DNA of 64,000 bases from Plantago major (GCA_026545765.1 JAIFAC010000334.1:1-64000), one strand, 5' to 3'; positions 46,732 to 57,750 are shown, numbered from the stretch's first letter. The notes: generated from the letters alone by a model not told the origin. Numbers and translations: made by a program.

Positions 46732-46982
46732 TACTCCTTCTAATTTTAAGATAAAATGTTCAACCTTTTCAAACTATTTAAGACAACTTTTATTTTTACA
46801 TTTTGATAAAAATTAAAAACTAAAAAGCTGATGTCTCTTACAAATAAGTGTACCCATATAAGACTCTTTAAATCTTTATAGAGAATATTGAAAAAAGGAA
46901 TATATAGACTATTCTAAAATTATTATATTAAATATATACAAATTGAAATATCTTATTATAGTATAAAAGTGGGAGGAAGTAT
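46732..46982. mobile_element. Stowaway-like MITE
   Basis: The left end 'tactccttctaattttaag' and the reverse complement of the right end 'tacttcctcccacttttat' are imperfect inverted repeats resembling TACTCCCTCCGT. TA lies at both borders and the element is about 250 bp long. Confidence 0.65.
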
Positions 46983-47789
46983 GTGTTGCGACTTGTATCG
47001 AGTAAATCATTGGTTTGATCGGTTGAACCGACCATTTTAATTTTGTTGGTTCAACGATCTGTCAGGAAGTTTTACACTCCTCATGTAAACAACCTATTAT
47101 GAAAATCGTGAGACCACAAATGAAATTTACCCATTTTTTCATTTAGACTTCATTTTGTTTGAGGTAAATTGGCGGAAAAGACAATTTTCCTTATTTTGTG
47201 TAGATAGATTATTTTGTATAAATTTTGATGAATTTTTGAGTTTGATGAGAAGCTAAAATGATGAAAACAATATCTTCCTCTATTTTTTTCTTTTCCATTT
47301 TCCTCAACCAGATTTAAACTTTTGAATTTCGCTTCATATCTTAATCCATGGTGAAATTTCAATTCGCTCTTTGATTGGTTGGTGCAAGTTCATTTCTTTC
47401 CATTAGCTTCGTCTTCAGTAATTCTCTCTCATATTCATTGCTGTAAGTTCATTTCTCTTCTCCATAGCTTCATTTCCAAGTATTTTCAAGTTAATTACAT
47501 CTGCCAAACACTAAACACCTTGATAGATTGGTGTATAGATGGTGGCCTTAATAATTGTGTATTAAGAATACATCCCGTTGGTGTTAAATCAGAAATCAAC
47601 ATGTGTTAATTTGTTATATAGAGATCAGTGGTGTTTATATAACATAGGAAAGATTGCTTGTATAAATACAATATAACAAATGTTGATGTCGATTTAAGGG
47701 CGGTGGTCTGTTGTTATTGTTTCTTACTAATAGTATCTAGAATTAAAACTCCTTTTTTTTCTTTCCTGAATGCATATATAGAGAATACC

Positions 47790-48740
47790 ATGAATATGGC
47801 TACATTGAAGTTATTAATAAATCCGGAAACAAACGAGGTAATATTCGCCGAGGCTGGCAAAAAATCAGTGGATATCATATTCGGCATAATGGCTTTACCA
47901 ATGGCAACTGCTGTTCGGATGGTGCGAGATCTTGGAATGGGCGGTTCCTTGGGTAACGTTCTCCAGAGTATCGAAAACCTTGATGACAATCATGTCACCC
48001 CGGACAGAATAAGAAAGCTCTTTTACAACCTACACGAGCATCCACCAATCAATCACCTGCTGCTTTTTGACTACGATGGTGATGATGAACCTGATGAGGA
48101 TTATAATTGTGTGGAGGAGGACGGAGTTGATGATGGAAATGAAAATGATGATGATGACGACGATTATGATGATGAGAAGAAAGTCATTATGATGATGAAG
48201 TAGAAGAGGATGGATCAACTGAGCCTCTTTTTGTCAAGTGCCCTGAGTGCACGAATTCTGGTTATGCAGTGAACAAGCGTGCAATTTGCCCCAAGTGCAG
48301 TCGTCATATGATGTCCTGTATGCAATTTGTTCCATCTGGTCTTGTTGGTAGTGGGCCTGGTGAACTTGGATGGGTGAACGGGTGACAACATACATGGTGA
48401 TGGATGATTTGGTTGTTAAGCCAATCTCTGCCATTTAACTCTCACAATGCTCAAAGAGTTCAACATCAAGGATGCTAGTCTTTTGCAGGAGAAAGAGGTT
48501 TTTCTAGGCTTGAAAGAGGTGTGTAACTGCGAATTTAATACCTTGTTTGGTTTTCAGCTAATATCGGAAATGTAATGCTTTGTGTTTTACTTCTATTTGA
48601 GTAATTTTAACTTGTATTAAATGTATTGTCACCAGGCTTTGATGCTGCTGAATGCATCTTTTCACTCTAAGAAGGTTCTGACTGAAGTCTTCATCAACAA
48701 CCAACCATTGCAAGGCCATAGAACCAGTTGCAGTAGCTAA
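47790..48740 (+). pseudogene. DUF674 copy 9 with acidic tract, frameshifted
   Basis: Exon 1 is 47,790-48,518 and exon 2 is 48,636-48,740, on the plus strand unlike copies 1-8. It starts MNMATLKLLINPETNEVI, then FAEAGKKSVDIIFGIMALP and MATAVRMVRDLGMGGSLGNV. After about 90 residues an Asp/Glu-rich tract (48,076-48,180) replaces the usual linker. The frame shifts at the end of this tract. A full ribbon, CPEC...CPKC, follows in the new frame (48,240-48,300). Another shift occurs in a G run before TTYMVMDDLVVKPIS, and a third after it. Exon 2 (ALMLLNASFHSKKVLTEVFI plus a 15-residue tail) is clean. The acidic repeat and G run are places where both polymerase slippage and sequencing slips occur, so inactivation is likely but not certain. 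Confidence 0.78.
48076..48185 (+). repeat. GAT/GAA-rich low-complexity tract in copy 9
   Basis: Repeated 'gatgatgat'/'gaagaagat' units encode a run of Asp and Glu within the linker of copy 9. No other copy in the cluster has it, so it expanded after duplication. Confidence 0.85.
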
Positions 48741-49875
48741 AAGTAGTTGAACATGTTCGAGTTTGTGATGATGTTTGGTCTTGCTAGCATTTCAGTTTGG
48801 AGGCTGACGAGTAAAGTACTGGAATTTCTCATAGTTAATTACTGATGGCCTAATTACTAAGTTTTATGCAATTGGCATTCTATAGTATCCGTTTTGGTGT
48901 CTACTGATTTTCTGTCAAAACTCCTTTGGCTTCGGCTGTCTACTGATTTTGAGCTACTTTGTTGCTAACGGAAATATAAACGTTGTTTTCTTGCTCCCTC
49001 TCTTCCAGATGTACATAGTTGGAAACTCCATATTTTCTGTTAAGAGAAACTCCCATATTTTGAAATACACCTATTACATAAAATGAGCATTGAATCAAAT
49101 ATCATGACAGGAAGCTACGGCAAAAAATAAAGCGCACACACACACTCACACGTATTGTTTAATTTATGTCCGGCTAAGCACGTGCATGAGCAGGCTGTTC
49201 GTGCAGTCCCTCTGTTTCTTTGAGGCCCCAGAACCAACCCAGTAAAATCAAATTTAATGAAACTCAGTTTGCAAAATGTAAATGAACAGGCGCAGAGTCA
49301 TAAATTACAGGCCTAGTTCTTTCTTTTTCCAGCAACAGGTGGTAGTCTTTCAGTCTCATTCTGTTGTTTGTGTGGTTTTTCTTAACTGTATAAGATTTTT
49401 TCTTTCCCGCTCGTCTACGGTATTATGGTAGCCTGGTTGGGGGAGCTTCCAGTTTATCATGTTGTTATGCTAGACACTTTATATGTTGTTTGACGGGATC
49501 ACAAAATTGAAATGACTATTATGACATACATGAGCATTGAACCAAATACAATATGAGACTCCAGATAATGTTTCTATTAATTATTGAGGAACCTAAACAA
49601 CAAACCTCAACACATAGTTAATTTCGTGAACTTAATCTGTGAATCTAAAATGTTCTTTGAATAATCAAACAAAGTAAAGATAGAAATACAAATGTATCTT
49701 TTAAGCATGTATCTGCAGAGTCATTTGTTCATTTATTCAAGTCCATGTATCTGCAGAGTCAGATCTGGAAATCCAAAAATCTCATTCATGTTCTTGGTAT
49801 ATATAGATATCTGCATGGTTAAAACTTAGTTCCATCACCTCAAGATATCATACAAACAAAGCAATACACAAAGCA
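48741..49875. other. Spacer between copies 9 and 10
   Basis: No gene is supported. A TATA-like 'gtatatatagata' at 49,798-49,810 precedes copy 10. 'catgtatctgcagagtc' occurs twice near 49,708 and 49,745, a short local duplication. Confidence 0.5.
49798..49810 (+). promoter_or_regulatory. Candidate TATA box of copy 10
   Basis: 'gtatatatagata' lies about 66-78 bases before the ATG at 49,876, a normal distance for a plant gene with a short 5' UTR. Confidence 0.55.
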
Positions 49876-50687
49876 ATGGCGGCAACCAAATTGAGTTTGA
49901 AGCTTCTGATTAACTCACAGAACAACAGTGTCTTATTCGCCGAGGCAAGCAAAGATTTTGTCGATTTCCTTTTCCACCTCCTGTCGCTGCCAATTGCCAC
50001 GGTGATTAATCTTCTGCAAGAACAAGGAATGCCTGGATGCATCGCGAACTTGTACAAGAGTATTGATACTGTGAATGTTACTACCTACATACAGTCAGGG
50101 CAGAGCGAAGGTAGTTTCTTGGAGATCATTGGATTGCCATCTGTCCTTCGATCTGGTCCCGTTCCTCTTATGATTCTGGATGATCCAAATGAAAAATACC
50201 TGTTCTACAAGTGCAATAGTTGCTCTTACCGGGGTTACTCCAATGATCCGCGTGAACCCTGCCCTGGCTGTTGGCAAAATATGGCCACTGGGCTGAAATA
50301 TGTTGCTCCTATTGATGCTGAAAAACTGTCTGAAGGTGGATCGGTGAAGGGCATGGTAACATATATGGTGATGGATGATTTGGTTGTCAAGCAACTCAAC
50401 CCAATGTCTACGATTTCGAGCCTTGCGTTGATGAATAAGTTTAATCTGAAGGATATTAGTGTTTTAAGGGAGAAGGAGGTTCATATAGGCAAGAAAGAGG
50501 TATCTACATTATTAATTTGCTGATTAGTTCTTTCGTGTATCTAGGGTGATCATAAAATCGAGATTGAAAATTGATCCGATTCGATCCAATCCGATGTATT
50601 CGGCTCGGATCACGCATTATTATATTTTAGATCCGAATATTTTAGAAATAACCCGATCCGATCCGCCGGATTTTCTTATTAATCAGC

Positions 50688-50762
<75 letters not shown>

Positions 50763-51384
50763 TTAGTAAAACAAAATACAAAATCTTTGGGATCTTTGGG
50801 AAGTTGGATTTTGGTGTTGGAAATATACACTTTCTATTTTCTTGAAGAATGTAATCATTGTCGTTATTCTAGAACATGAACTCCAAACTTTTCATTATTT
50901 GTTGTTTTGGACTTGAAGTAAACTTGTGAACTTTATTTTGTTTATTTTGAATGTGGAACTCTTGAACTAGTATTTAATTTGGCTGAAATGCTATTTGAGT
51001 TTTTTTAATTAAAGTTGAATTATTGGATTAAATCCGATCCAATCGAACTTTTGGATTAATCAAATCAATCAATTGTTCGGATCGGATTTCAGATTGAGCC
51101 TTTAGTGGTCCGAAACTTCGGATCGGATTGGATCGGATTAATCCGAACGTACACTCCTACGTGTATCAATGACATACAAATGAATCTGATTTTTGGAGCG
51201 GAGGTACTAGTTTAGTGATTTGTTCTTTTGCATATTAATGAAGTACTAATGTTTTTGAATGTTGTTTTAATAGGCTCTGAAGCTGCTGGAGGCTTCTTTG
51301 CACTCTAAGAAGGTTTTGACTCATGTATTTGAAGAACACTTGAAGGGCTACCAAAAACATGTTGAACTTGGTGATGTTTGGTAG
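49876..51384 (+). CDS. DUF674 family protein, copy 10 (intact, large intron)
   Basis: Exon 1 is 49,876-50,499 and exon 2 is 51,274-51,384, giving 244 residues (208 + 36). It starts MAATKLSLKLLINSQNNSVL, then FAEASKDFVDFLFHLLSLP and IATVINLLQEQGMPGCIANL. The zinc ribbon is CNSCSYRGYSNDPREPCPGC at about residues 114-133. TYMVMDDLVVKQLNPMSTIS carries a small insertion (QLN) relative to siblings. Exon 2 encodes ALKLLEASLHSKKVLTHVFE and then a unique C-terminal tail ending ELGDVW. All other copies have introns of about 60-120 bases; this one is 774 bases because a hAT-like element sits in it. Splice sites and frame are intact, so it is probably functional. Confidence 0.88.
50534..51167. mobile_element. 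hAT-like non-autonomous transposon in the intron of copy 10
   Basis: The 8-base word 'cgtgtatc' occurs at 50,534-50,541 and again at 51,160-51,167, exactly flanking a 618-bp segment. Eight-base target duplications are typical of the hAT superfamily. The segment begins 'tagggtgatcataaaa' and ends '...gtacactccta', whose reverse complement 'taggagtgtac' resembles the start. Inside are repeated 'gatccgatc/gatcggatt' words arranged as inverted repeats, and a long TA microsatellite. No transposase is encoded. Confidence 0.75.
50690..50760. repeat. (TA)n microsatellite
   Basis: About 35 uninterrupted AT dinucleotides lie within the hAT-like element. The ORFs read across it (tyrosine-isoleucine repeats) are artefacts. 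Confidence 0.97.
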
Positions 51385-52306
51385 ACTGTCTAGAACTCTA
51401 GCTTGATTTCATTTCTCATTGCATCTTTTTACTGTACCAACCTATGGATTGAAGTTCTATGCACTTGATCAATCTAAGAGTGTTTAGTTATTCTTTTTGG
51501 GTAGTTAAGGGCATTTAGCGTTTTAGTTGATGCAATATTTGACTTTTTATGTTATAATACAAATGCGCATTAGCTACACTACAATATTACTGCAATCTTC
51601 TCTATATGCATTAGGTGTTTATTTTTTATCGCTATAAAGTTACGAATGCACACCGACCTCGAATCTGGAAATAACAAACAATAACCTTGAATGCACATGA
51701 CTCTTATTGACTTGTAAAAAAATAATCAGGTGAATCACTTAGGCTCCCTAATAAATTGTATAATAACAATGTATTCCTGATTTCAACAATAAATGTTTAG
51801 TTCAAAAGTCATTTTTTCTATCGACTGAAACTCAATTTCCAATGGATAATTGGTGTGACATGGATTATCGGACTAATATGTAGTAATAGAATATCACAAA
51901 GTCTATTGAGAGACGGTTTGTAGATAACTTATCTAGAGACTATTTATATTATCAATTAAATTATCCATATTATTAATTAAAGCGTCTATATTTTAACAAA
52001 ATACCTATTGTTGTAATATGAAAATCACCAATGTTGAAAATATAGGTGTTTAGATTAATAAGGTTTGTTGACAACATAAGTGCAATTCTAGATAAATTAT
52101 CTAAAGGCGATCTATCGGGATCCTTACTCGTGTGTTTCTATTATTTTCTATCAAGAATTAGGTACGTTGATATGGTACGTTGCATGCCGTGATTGAGCGT
52201 TGAATAAATCTAGTACATGATATGGTACGTTGCATGCCATGATTGAGCGTTGAATAAATCTATCTCAGTGGAAAATCTCATCATTGCGTTGCAGTCTTAT
52301 CAGAAA
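51385..52306. other. Intergenic DNA between the DUF674 cluster and element 3
   Basis: No gene is supported. It holds the 3' flank of copy 10 and, at 52,169-52,268, a 50-bp tandem repeat. Confidence 0.5.
52169..52268. repeat. 50-bp tandem repeat, two units
   Basis: Two units begin 'gatatggtacgttgcatgcc' at 52,169 and 52,219. They differ by one base in the first half and diverge slightly at the end. Confidence 0.92.
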
Positions 52307-52720
52307 TGCGGAAGTAAAGCATGAACTCACCATTGATGAGAGTGAATTGAGAACAATGTAAATAGAAGAACAATTGTATTTATGATTGAAATGAGATTTT
52401 TACAACTGAATTGAAAGATACAAACTGCAACTATTCTATCATCTATATATACACAAACAAGCTAATCTAATTGGTTAAAACACCTAAGCAAGACTTCCTA
52501 ATATACCCTTGATACTAACAGAAATGAGCGGGAATTTCAAACTGCCTAACTAACTCTAAACTAACTACTCTAACTGCCTAACAATCTTGACAGCTCACCA
52601 TACTCCAAACTGCATGAAGCTCTCTATAGTATCATCATCCCGAGTTGCTACGTGTTTGTTATCTTTGATAATGCTTTTGCTCCTTCATCATTTTCAGTCT
52701 GATTTCTTCTGTTTTGAGAC
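52307..52720 (-). repeat. 3' LTR of element 3
   Basis: This matches 57,772-58,183 almost base for base from 'gtaaagcatgaactcacc' to 'ctccttcatcattttc'. Most differences are clustered at the outer ends of the two repeats. Confidence 0.85.
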
Positions 52721-53526
52721 TCCCCCGTAAGATGAGGATATATGTTGGTTAAGCTCATCTTAGACATTAATCTAACCATATCAGCATGAGTTAAAGCCTT
52801 GGTGAAAATGTCTGCAACCTGTTCTTTTGTTGAAACATGTGTGACATCAATTGTTCCATCTAAAACTCTATCTCTTACAAAATGACAATCAATTTCTAAA
52901 TGTTTGGTTCTTTCATGAAAGATAGGATTTTTTGTCAAATGAATAGCAGACTGATTATCACAATATAATGTGATAGGATTGTTAACTTTTATATTGAATT
53001 CTTTTAGTAGAGAAATTAACCAGATTATTTCAAAAGTAGCAAAAGATAAAGCTCTATATTGACAGGAGGATGACACCTTCTTTGTGGTTTGTTTCTTACT
53101 TCTCCAACTGATTAATGAAGTTCCTAAAACCATACAATAACCAGAAATGGATCTTCTAGTGTCAGTACATGCAGCCCAGTCTGAATCACTATAAGAAGTT
53201 AAAATCAGCTCATTATTAGCTGCAAAGAAGATTCCCTGCCCTGGTGCATTTGTCAGATATCTTAATATTCTGTGAACTGCATTTAAGTGATTCTTTGAAG
53301 GCTTATCCATGAATTGACTCAACACCCCAACTGCATATGAAATGTCAGGTCTAGTGATGTTGAGATAAATGAGTTTTCCTATTAGTGTTCTGTATATTGA
53401 TGGATCATGTAAGATATCTGTATCGGTGGAAGAATATTTGAGATTGACTTCAATAGGATTCACCACAGGTTTACAATCGATTATACATAATGCGCTAACA
53501 TTTCCAGCACATATTTTCTCTGGCAA
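52648..53526 (-). pseudogene. RT C-terminus and RNase H of element 3
   Basis: This 292-codon frame covers the end of RT and RNase H: YRTLIGKLIYLNITRPDISY, AVGVLSQFM, YSDSDWAACTDTRRSISGYC, LYCDNQSAIHLTKNPIFHER and TKHLEIDCHFVRD. These are the standard copia blocks with the catalytic Asp residues. In the active-site neighbourhood KVSSSCQYRALS replaces the usual V-[SA]-x-S-[ST]-AEAEYRAL, so the catalytic Glu appears lost. It runs on into the LTR before its stop, as is common. It lies downstream of the broken YVDD region and is out of frame with it. Confidence 0.88.
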
Positions 53527-53629
53527 ATATGTATGCCATGATGATTTCTAGTCACTTCAAGTCCTAGAAAATACTTAACAGCTCCCAAATCTCTTATTTT
53601 GAACTCTCTATGTAACATTTCTTTCACAT

Positions 53630-54390
53630 CTGTGATTAATTTTGTGCTTGATCACATGATTAGTATATCATCCATAAACTAGTAATGCAATGAAACCTTG
53701 TGAGCAAGTTCTTGTGAAGAGTGAATAATCTGTTTTAGACTGTGTGAAGTTAAGTTTCTGTAGAGTATTAGAGAACTTAAAATTCCACTGCCTGGATGCT
53801 TGTTTCAATCCATAGAGTGATTTATGCAATTTAAACACAGGATTCTCAATGCCCCCCTGAAACAAGTATCCTGGTGGAATAGTCATGTAGATGTCTTCAT
53901 CGAGTTCTCCATTAAGAAAAGCATTATGGACATCCATTTGCTCACAATCCCACCCCTGTGTAGCAACAATTGCAAGAAGAGTTCTAACTGTTGTAAGTTT
54001 TGCTACTGGGCTAAAAGTTTCAAAATAGTCATGCCCAAATCTCTGTGAATATCCTTTAGCTACTAACCTTGCTTTATATTTGTCAATAGAACCATCAGGC
54101 TTTAGTTTTAATTTGAAAACATATTTACAACCAATTGGTTTATGGCCTGGTGGTAATGAAACAACAGTCCAAGTGTTATTATCATCTAAAGCTTGGAGCT
54201 CTGCTTTGATTGCATTAGTCCATTCTGTAGATTGAGTAGCCTGAGCATAGGAAGTAGGTTCATGAGTAGAACTAATATTTAGAGCAAAACTTTGATCAAA
54301 TGGTGATAAGTGATCATAAGAAATGAAGTGAGAAATAGGATGAGCAGAAGAATGTTGTTTGTGTGAAATATTATGATAATAATCTTTCAT
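53630..54390 (-). pseudogene. Reverse transcriptase of element 3, catalytic box broken
   Basis: The open frame 53,668-54,390 holds NNTWTVVSLPPGHKPIGCKY, KARLVAKGYSQ, FSPVAKLTTVRTLLAIVA, QMDVHNAFLNGELDEDIYM and [12 protein letters not shown], an almost complete copia RT N-terminal half. It ends IALLVYG then stop. The DNA there reads 'gtttatggatgata' where siblings have 'tatgtggatgat', so the YVDD catalytic box is lost by a two-base deletion. Without it the enzyme cannot polymerise. Confidence 0.9.
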
Positions 54391-54675
54391 TTTTATTGGA
54401 GTAACAACTCTTCTGCTAGATTTCCTCAGAACAGGAGAGTGAGAATGTGAAGAAGAATTATCATGTGAAACAGATATTTCTTGTGTGACAGACTGTGAGT
54501 GTGATGGAGAAGAAGATTGTGTATTGGAGTGAGACTGAGAGTGAGAAGAAGGAATTTGTGACTGATCAGAATTCTGAGTATCTGAATTTGATATAGGAGA
54601 AGAATTATATGAAGTGAGATAAGAATCTAGAAACAGATCACTAGTATCTATACTAGGTACTGGTGGTGAAAAATG

Positions 54676-55812
54676 CTAAGTAGCTGTTGAGTAGGGAAAT
54701 ATGTGTTCAAGAAAGTGTACATCTTTTGAAACTAAAATCTTGTGTGTATGAATATCATATAATCTGTATCCTTTGGTATGTGGTGGATATCCAATGAAAA
54801 TGCAAGCATGAGCTCTAGAGTCAAATTTTGTTCTATGCTGAGCATGAGTGGACACATAGCATAAAGAACCAAAGATTCTTAGCTTGGAATAATCTGGTTT
54901 ATGTCCATAAAACTTGGTGAAAGGACAAGTATTATCTAATAATGGAGAAGGTGTTCTATTGATTAAGTAAGCTGCTGTTAAGATTGCATCACCCCAGAAC
55001 TTTAGAGGAACTGATGATTGAAAAATTAATGCTCTAGAAACATTAAGTAGATGTTGATGCTTGCGTTCAACAACTCCATTTTGCTGTGGAGTATAGACAC
55101 AACTGGTTTGGTGAAGGATCCCTAAAGCTTGAAGTGTAGGAGTTAACACCATAAACTCAGAACCATTATCTGATCTGAATGCTTTAATTTTTATTTTATA
55201 CTGGTTTTGTGTGAGTGTAATGAAATTTAATATGATTGATTGAACTTCTGATTTGTTTGTGAATAAGTGAATCCAAGTGAACTTGGAGTAATCATCAACA
55301 AGAGTAAGAAAATATCTGTGTCCATTAATAGATGTGATAGAATAAGGACCCCATACATCAATATGAATTAGTGAAAAAATGGACTTAGTTACAGATGTGC
55401 TAGTAGGAAAGGAGAGTTTCCTCTGCTTAGCCTCTAGACAAATTGTACAATCTTTGATCTCATGACAATTAATACTACAACAATCTAGGAGTTGCATTCT
55501 CTGAATAGATGGATGCCCTAGTCTATAATGCCACAGTTGGCTTGCAGTAGGTTGTATGACATCAGGAACATATTGAACTTTATTCAATGAACTAGAAAAT
55601 GAAAGATGAGTAGCGACCTTCTTTGGCGGAGAAGCTTTGAAAATCTTGAATCGTATGTACAAGCGGATTTGAATCTTCATGAGACCAATCTTTATCTTTG
55701 AAGAAATCTCCTGAAGAAAACAAGCATCATGAGTGAAGAAAATGAAATAATCATGTTTAGTGATTTGTGTGGTGAAATTAGATTGTGATAAATGAAGGCA
55801 CATAAAGTACAT
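54676..55812 (-). pseudogene. Integrase of element 3
   Basis: A 378-codon frame carries the pre-integrase block SQLWHYRLGHPSIQRMQLLD with a C-x2-C pair (CTIC). The integrase core follows, with catalytic Asp in IHIDVWGPY and in FRSDNGSEF and the Glu in TPQQNGVVERKHQHLL. C-terminal SLCYVSTHAQHRTKFDSRAH and FIGYPPHTKGYRLYD are also typical. The catalytic triad looks complete. The frame begins downstream of the protease after stops, so it is not joined to gag-protease in this copy. Confidence 0.9.
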
Positions 55813-55899
55813 TTTCTAATGTCACATATTGAGATAATTGCACATTTCCTATCATGGTGACTGATAGTCTAGTGTTGTCTGGTAGCAGCACAAATGTGT

Positions 55900-57224
55900 T
55901 TACATTAGTGACGTAAACAATTTAATATCACAAATGACATGATCAGTTGCTCCTGAATCTATAACAAAATATTCTTGTAACTGTGTAGAAGTAGAGCAAA
56001 CAATATGTGAATTAAAAGAGCAAAGATGTATACCTCCTAATGTATGATAAGTTGTAGCTGGATCCATGTCTGTGTCCTCATGATCTTCAGTAGGTGCAAT
56101 ACTCATGGGAGAAGCAGAGGTTGCAACATTTTGATCAAGAATTTGCATGAGTTTTGAAACCTTTTTCTTAATATGACCATACTGAGTTGCAACATCAGAT
56201 GATGTGCTTGGCACATTAATATTGTTAGCATAGTGAGACTGATTATCATTCATCTGTGACATAGGACCACCAGAATAATGTTTGGTATATGTTGGCTTCT
56301 TGGTAAATTTGAAATCTCTTGGATAGCCAATCAACCTGTAGCACCTGTCAACTGTATGATTAGTTAAGCGACAATTAGTACACACGATCTCTTTACCCTT
56401 CCTTTTGCTTTGATATGGAACAGCCTGATTAGTCTGGCGCATATGAAATGTTGATGAGTTATTAGCAACATGATGCCTAGAATTTCCCTGCCTTTCTTCT
56501 GTGAGAATAATGGAATAAGCTCTCTCAAGAGTGGGAACTGGAGTCATCATGATAATCTGGCCTCTAATATGATCATAAGATTCCTGCAAGCCATGAAAGC
56601 GAAAGACTTGATCAGTCTCATAGCTATTTGCAGCTGTTGCTAATCCATGACAAGTACATTTGCCACAATCACAATTGGGTGGTGGCCTGTGCATATGTAA
56701 CTCTTCCCAAATGCTAGAGAGTTTAGTGTAGTATTCCATAACAGTTTGAGATCCTTGAACAAATTGTGACAGAGCAAGTTGAAGCTCATAGAATCGCACT
56801 ATCCACAACAAAAGCGTGCTTCTAACTTGTCCCATACATCTTTAGCATACACACTTTGAGCAATAGTTCCTCGAATTTCTTCAGTGATAGAGTTGTGTAA
56901 CCAAGATAATATGAGATTATTACATCGAAGCCAGGGAAGATAGAGAGCATCCTCTAGAGCTGGCCTCTTGTATGTGCCATCCACAAACCCTACCTTGTTG
57001 CGAATAGAGAGTGAAAGAGACATGTCTCGCCTCCAGTTGATATAATTGGCACCTTTGAGTATATTTTTTATTGCACCAGATGTAGCAGTGTCGTGAGGAA
57101 AGAGGTGAAAAGGACTGTTTGGATCAGTGTGATCCAGCTCCTTGTTGATAGCATGTGGATTCCTAGTTTGCTCAGTATGATCATTTGCATTGTGATTGAC
57201 AGGTGCTTCAGAAGGCAGTATCAT
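55900..57224 (-). pseudogene. Gag and protease of element 3, one frameshift
   Basis: Two overlapping frames (56,799-57,224 and 55,900-56,835) together span gag. The first starts near MILPSEAPVNHN and includes YINWRRDMSLSLSIRNKVGF and VWDKLEARF. The second includes LSQFVQGSQTVMEYYTKLSS, a zinc knuckle CTNCRLTNHTVDRC (C-x2-C-x4-H-x4-C), and the protease motif VIDSGATDHV (D-S-G). The break between them near 56,815 is a single shift. Gag packages RNA and protease processes the polyprotein in active relatives. Confidence 0.88.
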
Positions 57225-57750
57225 CCTTTGTGAGAAGCCTGTGACATTTTATCAAACAGGTATGAAGTAAATTTGTGATATATGATGAATCTGCTGAATT
57301 ATAACCAATTAATCGTAATCAGATGATAACAGACTGAAAACTATTGCTAAACAAGCTCAAATGTAATAATGATTCAAGCAACAATCGATAGTTATAACAG
57401 ATTAATCAGTCGATCAAGCTAGAAAACGATTGATGATTTGAAAAATCAGTTTATGAGATTGACTGAACAACTATGACTGATGATGATCAAGCTCAAATTT
57501 ACTGAAACTGTAAAATTCTGAATATGAAACAAAATTGATATAACTTGTGGAAAATCGAATGAACATTTGTAGTCACTTTGTTGATCAGTGAATTCTTATC
57601 AATCTTATTGAATGATAGAATCAATCAAACAAAATGTGCTCAAAAAACAACACAGCTTGCAGAATAAGCAAGGTGAAGAAAACAGATGAAGAATGAACTG
57701 AAACTCAATAATCTGTAAATGAACGATGAATACATTGATGATCGAGGCGA

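Larger units (their letters stand above)
44673..47789. other. Divergent spacer between minus-strand copy 8 and plus-strand copy 9
   Basis: The longest gap in the cluster marks the orientation switch. It is AT-rich with two Stowaway-like MITEs. No gene is supported; ORFs at 45,000-45,224, 45,592-45,789 and 47,379-47,609 show no domain. Confidence 0.5.
30501..51384. other. Tandem cluster of ten DUF674 genes and pseudogenes
   Basis: Ten copies occur in 21 kb. Eight are on minus, ending at 30,501; 31,895; 33,852; 35,410; 37,208; 39,504; 41,850 and 43,902. Two are on plus, starting at 47,790 and 49,876. All share the same two-exon plan, and the intron enters at the same codon position, directly after the glycine-rich G-x-x-E segment. 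This points to local duplication from one ancestor. DUF674 (Pfam PF05056) is plant-specific, has no known biochemical role and is often found in arrays. Confidence 0.92.

Noticed and set aside
48030..48218. Minus-strand hydrophobic ORF opposite copy 9
   Set aside because: It is the reverse reading of the GAT/GAA acidic tract, giving an artificial Ile/Val run.
50095..50394. 99-codon minus-strand ORF
   Set aside because: Antisense shadow of intact copy 10.
50546..50845. ORFs on both strands with long Tyr-Ile repeats
   Set aside because: They are translations of the (TA)n microsatellite inside the hAT-like element.
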